Shown piece after piece: positions 1 through 5,435 of a stretch of 7,004 nt of DNA. The stretch covers positions 1 through 7,004 of the forward strand of contig JAAFHR010000172.1 in assembly GCA_013298455.1 (NCBI GenBank). Direction: 5' to 3'. Within the stretch, counting starts at the first letter, position 1; each line of letters starts with the position of its first letter. The notes beneath the pieces were generated by a model that saw only the letters and a list, made by a program, of their open reading frames with translations, searched no databases and was not told the DNA's origin. This DNA is from Betaproteobacteria bacterium (GTDB lineage Bacteria; Pseudomonadota; Gammaproteobacteria; Burkholderiales; Casimicrobiaceae). A program made the translations under genes and the position numbers.

Positions 1-30
1 ACCAAGGGCTCCGGTGCTTAGTCAAACCTA

Positions 31-127
31 GTCATCCTGAGCAATGTGCACGATCTGCTCGCACCGCATCGCCGCTCGTCATAGCGCCCTTGTTTGCCGC
101 CGGATGTTTCGCGTCGCTCAACATGAC
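31..127. repeat. Degenerate inverted repeat downstream of metH
   Basis: GTCATCCTGAGC at 31-42 is mirrored by GCTCAACATGAC at 116-127, whose reverse complement is GTCATGTTGAGC. That makes 12-nt arms with two mismatches around 73 bases. From memory, both ends resemble dispersed intergenic repeats that start GTCATnnTGAGCGA in many bacterial genomes, so this may be a decayed copy. No transposase, target duplication or open reading frame of note lies between the arms. The rest of 1-179 shows no gene. The family assignment is an inference. Confidence 0.35.
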
Positions 128-132
128 AACTT

Positions 133-147
133 GATGCGCCGCGCATC
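133..147 (-). terminator. Small hairpin after metH, weak terminator candidate
   Basis: GATGCG at 133-138 and CGCATC at 142-147 form a perfect 6-bp stem with a 3-nt loop. It lies 32 nt beyond the TAG stop of the large MetH gene, where its transcript should end. On the minus strand the stem is followed by AAGTTGTC, not a real U-tract, so it is a poor intrinsic terminator. It may only be a stable 3'-end structure. Confidence 0.25.
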
Positions 148-179
148 CGCTGGGCCACGCTGAGTGCAAGCTTTTGGCG

Positions 180-2846
180 CTAAAGCAGCGTGCCCAGCGC
201 CCGTCGCTGGACTTCTACCGTTTCTCCGCGCCGCGTCGCCAAATCCGCCAGTTGATCGTCGCCAATTTTTCCCACCGTGAAATACTGCGCTGCGGGGTGC
301 GAAAAATAGAAACCGCTCACGCTGGAAGCAGGGGTCATGGCGAGCGATTCGGTGAGCGCCATGCCGATGCTGCCTGCATCGAGCACCCGAAAGATGTCCA
401 ATTTTTCGCGATGGTCGGGGCAGGCGGGGTAGCCCGGCGCGGGGCGGGTGCCGCGATACTTTTCTTTGACGAGTTCTTCGTTAGTGAGCTTTTCATCGGG
501 CGCGTAGCCCCAAAATTCTTTGCGAACACGCTCGTGCAAATGCTCGGCGAAGGCTTCGGCCAACCGATCCGCCAAGGCTTTGAACATGATGGAGTTGTAG
601 TCGTCGCCATTTTTTTCGAACGCTGCGAGCCGATCGTCGCCGCCAAGGCCGGTCGTGACGGCGAACAGGCCCAGATAGTCTGCATTGGGAGCAACAAAAT
701 CGGCGAGCGCGAAGTTGGGTCGCCCAGCCTCCTTCGCGTTTTGCTGCCGCAACGTGTGAAAACGCATCGCCTCAGCGCCGCGTGACTCATCGGCGAACAC
801 AACAATATCGTCGCCATCGCTTGCTGCGGGAAGTAATCCGTACGTGCCGTTGGCAGTCAACCACTTCTCATTGACGATGCGCTTCAACATCGCCTGACCG
901 TCTTTGAAGACGCGTTTGGCTTCAACGCCAACGACTTCGTCCTCCAGAATCTTTGGATAGTTTCCGGCAAGATCCCACACGAGGAAAAACGGTGTCCAGT
1001 CGATGTAAGGGACGAGCGCTGAGAGTGGGTAATCGCGAAGCTGCTGCACGCCAACACGACCCGGGACTGGCGGTTCGTAACTAGCGTAATCGCCTGCAAA
1101 CGCATTGAATTTGTTAGCCCGCGCGACCTCGAGCTCCAACAAGGGAACCGTTTTCTTATTGGCGTGCCGCTCACGAATCAACGCGTAGTCGTCGTTCATG
1201 TCTTTGATAAACGGAATGCGCATTTCTTCGCTCATCAGCGACGTAGCCACACCGACCGCGCGCGATGCATCTACAACGTGAACGACCGGATGACGGTAGT
1301 TGGGTGCGATTTTCACCGCAGTGTGCATTCGCGATGTAGTCGCACCGCCAATCAAGAGCGGCACATGAAAATCAAGCCGATCCATCTCTTTGGCAACGTA
1401 GGCCATTTCTTCAAGGCTTGGTGTGATCAGGCCAGAGAGCCCGATGATATTGGCGTTGGAGTCCTTCGCTGCTGCCAAAATTTTGTCGCATGGCACCATC
1501 ACACCCAGATCGATCACTTCGTAGTTATTGCATTGAAGCACTACACCCACGATGTTTTTTCCGATGTCGTGCACGTCGCCTTTGACGGTAGCCAAAACGA
1601 TCTTGCCTTTGGTTTTCGCCTCTGTGCCGAGCAAACGCTTTTCTTCTTCGATGTAGGGCACGAGATGCGCGACTGCTTGCTTCATCACACGAGCGGATTT
1701 CACGACTTGCGGCAAAAACATTTTGCCTTGTCCAAATAAATCACCGACCACATCCATGCCCGCCATCAACGGGCCTTCGATGACTTGTAGCGGTCGCTCG
1801 AAGCCTTGTCGCGCCTCTTCAGTGTCTTCAACGATGAAGGTGTTGATGCCCTTCACTAGCGCCAGTTTCAAGCGCTCGTTCACCGGCAATTCTCGCCACG
1901 ACAAGTCTTCAACGCGAACTTTGCCGCCGCCTTTGACGGTCTCGGCGAGCGTCAGCATCCGTTCAGTGGAATCCGCACGGCGATTCAAAATCACGTCTTC
2001 GCAATGCTCCCGGAGCACCGGATCAAGTTCGTCGTAAATGCCCATTTGTCCGGCATTTACGATGCCCATGGTCAAGCCGGCTTTGATCGCGTGATAGAGA
2101 AACACCGTGTGCATCGCTTCTCGCACATGGTCGTTGCCACGGAAGCTGAAACTCAAATTCGAAATGCCGCCCGATGTTTTCGCGCCGGGTAAATTTTTCT
2201 TGATCCACGCCACAGCATTGATGAAATCAACGCCGTAGTTGTTGTGCTCTTCGAGGCCCGTTGCGAGCGCGAAAACGTTCGGGTCGAAGATGATGTCTTC
2301 CGCCGGAAAGCCCACCGTGTTGACGAGCAGTTTGTATGCCCGCTCGCAAATCTCAATCTTTCGCTCGTAGGTATCGGCTTGGCCTTTTTCATCAAACGCC
2401 ATCACCACCGCCGCCGCGCCATAGCGCCGCAACAATTTCGCTTGATGCAAAAACTGCGCTTCGCCCTCTTTCATCGAAATCGAGTTGACGACCGATTTAC
2501 CCTGCACGCATTTCAACCCGGCCTCGATTACTTCCCATTTCGACGAATCGATCATGATCGGCACACGCGAAATATCGGGCTCGGTGGCGATGATGTTCAA
2601 AAACTTGGTCATCGCGGCTTTGCTATCGAGCATCGCCTCGTCCATGTTCACATCGATGATTTGCGCGCCGTTGGCAACCTGCTGCCGAGCGACTTCCACG
2701 GCGCCAGCGTAATCGTCGTTCAGAATCAATTTTGCAAAGGCGCGAGAGCCCGTGACATTGGTGCGCTCCCCCACGTTCACAAACAATGAATCAGGGCCAA
2801 TTTGCAGCGGCTCAAGGCCGGAGAGATGCATGACGTGGGCGGTCAT
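180..2846 (-). CDS. metH: Methionine synthase, large C-terminal half (folate, B12 and reactivation modules)
   Basis: This 888-residue protein holds the last three modules of cobalamin-dependent methionine synthase (EC 2.1.1.13, cytoplasmic), which moves methyl from 5-methyltetrahydrofolate via cobalamin to homocysteine. The pterin-binding module covers about 15-290 (NVGERTNVTGS 24-34, DVNMDE 65-70, FDPNVFALATG 187-197). A helical cap and cobalamin domain cover about 310-550: DVHDIGK at 424-430 contains His426, the expected cobalt ligand (E. coli His759), and Ser477 matches E. coli Ser810. The AdoMet-dependent reactivation domain fills about 565-888, with RPAPGYPACPDH at 801-812 (Arg801 matches E. 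coli Arg1134). The homocysteine/zinc module is absent and lies in the gene at 3686-4696. I start it at ATG 2846 because the protein resembles the family from MTAH onward; the open frame continues to 3035 but is then vapC in another frame. The ATG overlaps the vapC TAA by one base (TAATG), so coupled translation is likely. The only Shine-Dalgarno-like sequence is a weak TGGA. Confidence 0.96.
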   Translation of the reverse strand: MTAHVMHLSGLEPLQIGPDSLFVNVGERTNVTGSRAFAKLILNDDYAGAVEVARQQVANGAQIIDVNMDEAMLDSKAAMTKFLNIIATEPDISRVPIMIDSSKWEVIEAGLKCVQGKSVVNSISMKEGEAQFLHQAKLLRRYGAAAVVMAFDEKGQADTYERKIEICERAYKLLVNTVGFPAEDIIFDPNVFALATGLEEHNNYGVDFINAVAWIKKNLPGAKTSGGISNLSFSFRGNDHVREAMHTVFLYHAIKAGLTMGIVNAGQMGIYDELDPVLREHCEDVILNRRADSTERMLTLAETVKGGGKVRVEDLSWRELPVNERLKLALVKGINTFIVEDTEEARQGFERPLQVIEGPLMAGMDVVGDLFGQGKMFLPQVVKSARVMKQAVAHLVPYIEEEKRLLGTEAKTKGKIVLATVKGDVHDIGKNIVGVVLQCNNYEVIDLGVMVPCDKILAAAKDSNANIIGLSGLITPSLEEMAYVAKEMDRLDFHVPLLIGGATTSRMHTAVKIAPNYRHPVVHVVDASRAVGVATSLMSEEMRIPFIKDMNDDYALIRERHANKKTVPLLELEVARANKFNAFAGDYASYEPPVPGRVGVQQLRDYPLSALVPYIDWTPFFLVWDLAGNYPKILEDEVVGVEAKRVFKDGQAMLKRIVNEKWLTANGTYGLLPAASDGDDIVVFADESRGAEAMRFHTLRQQNAKEAGRPNFALADFVAPNADYLGLFAVTTGLGGDDRLAAFEKNGDDYNSIMFKALADRLAEAFAEHLHERVRKEFWGYAPDEKLTNEELVKEKYRGTRPAPGYPACPDHREKLDIFRVLDAGSIGMALTESLAMTPASSVSGFYFSHPAAQYFTVGKIGDDQLADLATRRGETVEVQRRALGTLL

Positions 2847-3250
2847 TACTGAGTCCAGTTTTCTACTTTTAATCCGGGGACGCGTTGAAATTCGCGTTCG
2901 TTGTTGGTGACGAGTGTGGCGTTCTGAGCTAAGGCGTGGGCAGCGATCAGCATGTCCATGGCTCCGATCAGCGAGCCTGTCGGTTTGAGCGCGTGACAGA
3001 TTTCGACATAGGCTTGCGCGGCTTCCTCGTTCCAATCTTCAACGGGCAGCCAGCTCCGCATCCTACTCAATGAATCGACGTAGCGCTGCGGGTTGCCCGC
3101 AAGCGTGATTCCACTGCGGAATTCTGCGTAAACGATAACCGACATGGCGACCGGCTCGCTTGCCTCAATGCAACGTTTGACGCGTTGCTCTAGCGGCGCA
3201 GGTGGGCGTCGCATGAGGTAGCTCAGAGTGTTGGTGTCGAAGTGAATCAC
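2846..3250 (-). CDS. vapC: VapC-type PIN-domain ribonuclease toxin
   Basis: This 134-residue single PIN-domain protein is of normal VapC length. VapC toxins are Mg-dependent ribonucleases, usually cutting tRNA or rRNA, and are held inactive by VapB. Visible features are the N-terminal strand IHFDTNTLSYLM with acidic Asp5, SVIVYAEFRSGI with Glu43, and GAMDMLIAAHALAQNATLV with Asp99, followed by TNNEREFQRVPGLKVENW, which is typical of the C-terminal end. The three usual PIN acidic residues are therefore present and the protein looks intact. It starts at GTG (3250-3248), whose first base is the last base of the vapB TAG stop (TAGTG). Its TAA stop overlaps the ATG of the large MetH gene in the same way. 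The RNA target cannot be read from sequence; close relatives include enzymes that cut initiator tRNA. The family call is firm, the target unknown. Confidence 0.93.
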   Translation of the reverse strand: MIHFDTNTLSYLMRRPPAPLEQRVKRCIEASEPVAMSVIVYAEFRSGITLAGNPQRYVDSLSRMRSWLPVEDWNEEAAQAYVEICHALKPTGSLIGAMDMLIAAHALAQNATLVTNNEREFQRVPGLKVENWTQ

Positions 3251-3621
3251 TACGTTTTTGGCTTTGCTTTGGCCGGGCGCTTAACGCTTGCAGCGTTGCT
3301 TGGCTTAACGTCTGCAGCGTTTCGTGGCGCGGCGCTTGCAGCGTTGCCCGCCTCGGCGCTTTCGGCTTCGCTGAACATGGCTCGCCAAAACGCTGCATCG
3401 CGCTCGGGTGGACGCGTGTCACGCTCGATCACCAGCGGCAGATCACTGTGGGGACGTTTCGCAAGAAATTCCTCGAAGAGCTCAAGTTGCGATTTCGCTC
3501 GCAGCAAAATACCGTGATCGGTGCGCTCGATTAAGACTTCATCAACATCAAATCGAAATTCCTTCGGTAATCGCACGGCTTGCGAGCGGCCGGACATGAA
3601 AACTTTGGCGGTGGCGGTCAT
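3250..3621 (-). CDS. vapB: VapB-type antitoxin with repeat-expanded C-terminal tail
   Basis: This 123-residue protein should bind and neutralise VapC and repress its own promoter. Residues 1-45 (AKVFMSGRSQAVRLPKEFRF, then DEVLIERTDHGILLRAK) are a typical swapped-hairpin AbrB/SpoVT DNA-binding domain of VapB antitoxins. Residues 46-85 (LELFEEFLAKR through RPPERDAAFWRAMF) form the usual toxin-wrapping segment. Relatives mostly end near there, at about 75-85 residues. This one adds about 38 residues rich in Ala, Pro and Lys, including three 8-residue repeats (GNAASAAP 92-99, RNAADVKP 100-107, SNAASVKR 108-115) and a basic end (KAKPKT). The start at ATG 3621 is supported by GGAGG five bases upstream, the only strong ribosome-binding site seen in the window, and by an operator-like palindrome beyond it. 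The role of the tail is unknown; it is probably disordered and could bind nucleic acid. Confidence 0.92.
   Translation of the reverse strand: MTATAKVFMSGRSQAVRLPKEFRFDVDEVLIERTDHGILLRAKSQLELFEEFLAKRPHSDLPLVIERDTRPPERDAAFWRAMFSEAESAEAGNAASAAPRNAADVKPSNAASVKRPAKAKPKT
3277..3348 (-). repeat. Three in-frame 24-bp tandem repeats in vapB
   Basis: Three adjacent 24-nt units lie at 3277-3300, 3301-3324 and 3325-3348. On the plus strand they share a core like GCTTGCAGCGTT; the middle unit reads GTCTGCAGCGTT. The period is a multiple of three, so each unit adds eight residues of the pattern xNAAxxxP to the VapB tail without shifting the frame. Such arrays can gain or lose units by replication slippage. 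The repeats are imperfect, so the expansion is not very recent. Confidence 0.85.
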
Positions 3622-3626
3622 AGTGG

Positions 3627-3631
3627 CCTCC
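3627..3631 (-). promoter_or_regulatory. Strong ribosome-binding site of vapB
   Basis: CCTCC on the plus strand reads GGAGG on the coding strand, with five bases between it and the vapB ATG. It fixes the vapB start. It also contrasts with the other genes here, none of which has a comparable Shine-Dalgarno sequence. Confidence 0.8.
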
Positions 3632-3643
3632 GAAGCGAGAATT

Positions 3644-3666
3644 GAGATATATCAACAGTATATCTC
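3644..3666 (-). promoter_or_regulatory. Probable VapB operator and promoter region
   Basis: GAGATATA (3644-3651) and TATATCTC (3659-3666) are perfect 8-bp inverted arms with a 7-base spacer, 22 bases upstream of the vapB ATG. VapBC complexes usually bind short inverted repeats overlapping their own promoter, and this lies where such a site should be. On the coding strand TATACT (complement of 3657-3662) is a good -10 candidate inside the palindrome; TTGATA (complement of 3675-3680) is only 12 bases upstream, too close for a normal -35 box. Identity as the operator is inferred from position and symmetry. Confidence 0.65.
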
Positions 3667-3685
3667 TTTGCTTCTATCAAAACGA

Positions 3686-4696
3686 CTACGCCACCACCCT
3701 TGGCGGCGTTTTTTCCACCGCATCGCCAATCGCCTTGATATGCGCAGGCGTCGTGCCGCAACAGCCGCCGACGATGTTGACCAAACCGCTGTCGGCGAAT
3801 TCTTTGAGGAAGCCCGAAGTCATGGAGGGCGTTTCATCGTATCCAGTGTCTGAGAGCGGATTGGGCAGCCCGGCGTTGGGATAGACGCTGATAAACGCCT
3901 CCGGCGCGACCTTGGCCAGCGCTTCGACGTAGGGGCGCATGGCGACCGCACCGAGCGCGCAATTGACGCCGATCGAGAGCGGTTTTGCGTGACGCACGCT
4001 GTTCCAAAACGCCTCAATCGTTTGCCCCGTCAACGTGCGACCGGAAGCATCGGTGATCGTGCCCGAAATCATCAGCGGCAGCGGATCCGGGTCGTTTTCG
4101 AAATGCTCTAGGTACGCGAATAGCGCTGCTTTGGCGTTCAATGTATCGAAAATCGTTTCAACCAAAATCAAATCAACGCCGCCCGAATGCAGCGCTTCAA
4201 TTTGCTCTTTGTACGCGGCGTGTAGTTCGTCAAATGTCACGTTGCGTTTTGAAGCATCGTTCACATCCGGTGAAATGCTCGCGGTACGGCTCATCGGCCC
4301 CAGCGCACCTGCCACGAAGCGCGGCTTATCGGGATTTTTTTTGGTGAACTCATCACACAAATCACGCGCGATTTTTGCCGCCGCACGATTCATCGCGCGC
4401 ACCATGTGTTCGAGCTTGTAATCCGACATGCCAATCGAGGTCGCGCTAAACGTATCTGTTTCGATGATGTCGGCGCCCGCCTCAAGATAGCTGCGCTGAA
4501 TCTCGGCAATCACCTCGGGCTTGGTGAGCACCAATAGATCATTGTTGCCCTTCACATCATGCGGATGATCGCGACACACATGGCCGCGGTAATCAGCCTC
4601 TTCAAGCTTGTATTGCTGCACCATCGTACCCATCCCGCCATCAAGGATCATGATGCGTTTTTGGAGAATGGCTGAGATGGTTTCGCGACGGTTCAT
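3686..4696 (-). CDS. Methionine synthase, N-terminal half (homocysteine S-methyltransferase module)
   Basis: This 336-residue protein is a homocysteine S-methyltransferase-family TIM barrel equal to roughly residues 1-350 of E. coli MetH. It binds homocysteine through zinc and should receive the methyl group from methylcobalamin on the partner protein at 180-2846. Visible features are ILDGGMGTMVQ (17-27), the MetH-like DYRGHVC (35-41), GNNDLLVLTKPEVI (50-63), ETDTFSATSIGM (79-90) and the three zinc cysteines: Cys246 in GVNCALGA and Cys312-Cys313 in GGCCGTTP. The length and complete zinc site argue for a working subunit and not a broken metH fragment. I use ATG 4696 (MNRRE). An ATG at 4744 is also in frame, but the extra 16 residues come from the upstream heptamer repeat. 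No Shine-Dalgarno sequence precedes the start and no cobalamin riboswitch was recognised upstream. The vapB ATG follows the TAG stop after 64 bases. Confidence 0.93.
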   Translation of the reverse strand: MNRRETISAILQKRIMILDGGMGTMVQQYKLEEADYRGHVCRDHPHDVKGNNDLLVLTKPEVIAEIQRSYLEAGADIIETDTFSATSIGMSDYKLEHMVRAMNRAAAKIARDLCDEFTKKNPDKPRFVAGALGPMSRTASISPDVNDASKRNVTFDELHAAYKEQIEALHSGGVDLILVETIFDTLNAKAALFAYLEHFENDPDPLPLMISGTITDASGRTLTGQTIEAFWNSVRHAKPLSIGVNCALGAVAMRPYVEALAKVAPEAFISVYPNAGLPNPLSDTGYDETPSMTSGFLKEFADSGLVNIVGGCCGTTPAHIKAIGDAVEKTPPRVVA

Positions 4697-4699
4697 GGG

Positions 4700-4913
4700 T
4701 GAATTCAAGGACGAATGACGAAGGACGAAGGACGAAGGGCGCAAAGCGGTTCGCGAGAGCCTTATATTGTCGCATCGAACGGCGCGAAGCGTTATGTCGC
4801 TTCGCGTTGTTGTTTATGCCGAAAGCTAATACTGCAAAAGTAGAGATCGAAATGAGAATCATGTTTCGATCCGCTTTGCGTCATTCGTCCTTCGTCATTC
4901 GTCCTTGATTTCA
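4700..4913. repeat. Heptamer-based inverted repeat filling the divergent intergenic region
   Basis: The left arm (4700-4749) and right arm (4871-4913) are inverted copies flanking a 121-base centre. The outer 31 bases of each arm match except at one position, and the inner ends share CGCAAAGCGG (4740-4749) and CCGCTTTGCG (4871-4880). The left arm has one extra 7-base unit. The arms consist of heptamers TTCGTCC and TTCGTCA. The symmetry runs outward to the A of the rhodanese ATG (4913) and stops three bases short of the MetH start codon (4696). No target duplication or transposase is seen. It resembles a small non-autonomous mobile element or a dispersed intergenic repeat that now supplies the 5' leaders of both genes. 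Its class is unknown. Confidence 0.8.
4783..4806. other. Perfect 9-bp hairpin in the centre of the intergenic repeat
   Basis: CGCGAAGCG (4783-4791) and CGCTTCGCG (4798-4806) are perfect arms around the 6-base loop TTATGT. On the plus strand the stem is followed by TTGTTGTTT, which gives it some likeness to an intrinsic terminator. However, no plus-strand gene ends just upstream, so a protein-binding palindrome or a structure in the rhodanese leader RNA is equally possible. Confidence 0.5.
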
Positions 4914-5305
4914 TGCAACATCTCTCCCCCATACAAACCGCCGAATTTCTCAAGACGAACCCCGATGCGGTGTTTGTTGACGTTCGCTCTGAAATCGAAT
5001 TTTTTTATGTCGGTCATCCGGTCGGCGCGGAGCATGTGGCTTGGCAGGAGCCGCCGGATTGGGATGTGCAGCCTGAGTTTGCAGCGCATGTGAAATCGCT
5101 TGTCGCTGGGGTGAAAACTAGACCGGTCGTGTTGATTTGTCGTAGCGGCAAACGATCCGTTGACGCAGGCAAAGTGCTCGAAAGCGTTGGATTCACGCAG
5201 GTTTACAACGTGTTGCACGGCTTTGAAGGCGATTTGGACGAGACCTTTCATCGCGGTAAGGTCAATGGTTGGCGCTTTGACGGGCTGCCGTGGGCGCAGA
5301 TGTAG
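4913..5305 (+). CDS. Single-domain rhodanese-like sulfurtransferase
   Basis: This 130-residue cytoplasmic protein has one rhodanese domain and no signal peptide. Rhodaneses carry sulfur as a persulfide on a loop cysteine and pass it to acceptors such as cyanide, thiols or proteins. The domain opens with VFVDVRSEIEF (20-30), and the catalytic loop CRSGKRS at 76-82 has Cys76 as the persulfide residue with two basic side chains, as in active enzymes. GFTQVYNVLHGFEGDLD (93-109) and the end NGWRFDGLPWAQ are typical of small proteobacterial rhodaneses. It is transcribed away from the MetH genes, out of the inverted-repeat region. Its ATG follows TTGATTTC with no Shine-Dalgarno sequence, so the leader may be short or initiation SD-independent. 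The physiological sulfur acceptor is unknown. A link to methionine metabolism by proximity is only a guess. Confidence 0.92.
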   Translation: MQHLSPIQTAEFLKTNPDAVFVDVRSEIEFFYVGHPVGAEHVAWQEPPDWDVQPEFAAHVKSLVAGVKTRPVVLICRSGKRSVDAGKVLESVGFTQVYNVLHGFEGDLDETFHRGKVNGWRFDGLPWAQM

Positions 5306-5435
5306 GCGTCGCTGAAAATCGCTGAAGTTGCCCCCGCGTTGTCGCAGTAAGCCAACGGCGAGCATTCGCTGCTGAACTCCGTCAAACTCTTCGCCCGTTC
5401 CTGCACAATAACGGCATCATGAATCCGTTGAGCCG

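Noticed and set aside
174..785. 203-residue plus-strand frame opposite the end of metH
   Set aside because: Antisense shadow of a well-supported MetH reactivation domain, with no recognisable domain of its own. The same holds for the frames at 1164-1739 and 2244-2789.
2847..3035. Longer start for the large MetH protein (63 extra residues)
   Set aside because: The extension overlaps vapC in another frame, is Arg- and Ser-rich and unlike MetH. Family-like sequence begins at the ATG at 2846.
3165..3422. 85-residue minus-strand frame over the vapB tail
   Set aside because: Frame-shifted reading of the 24-bp repeats in vapB; the overlap with both vapB and vapC argues against a gene.
180..4696. 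Reading the locus as a single metH pseudogene interrupted by an insertion
   Set aside because: Each half has its own start and stop, a clean module boundary and intact catalytic residues, and the two-gene form is known in related bacteria.
4697..4744. Longer start for the N-terminal MetH protein (16 extra residues)
   Set aside because: The extra residues are encoded by the heptamer repeat; conserved sequence starts just after MNRRE.
4699..4908. 69-residue open frame on the plus strand across the inverted repeat
   Set aside because: Its ends are translated heptamer repeats and it shows no family likeness; it is a by-product of the element.
4697..4912. Cobalamin riboswitch upstream of the MetH genes
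   Set aside because: I could not find a B12-box-like conserved core, and the space is taken up by the inverted repeat. A covariance-model search would settle it.
4700..4913. CRISPR array
   Set aside because: The repeats are contiguous 7-mers in mirrored arms without unique spacers of constant length, and no cas genes are present.
5381..5409. Sigma-70 promoter for the acyltransferase (GTCAAA and CACAAT, 17-base spacing)
   Set aside because: Only three and four of six positions match consensus, which is within chance for this region.
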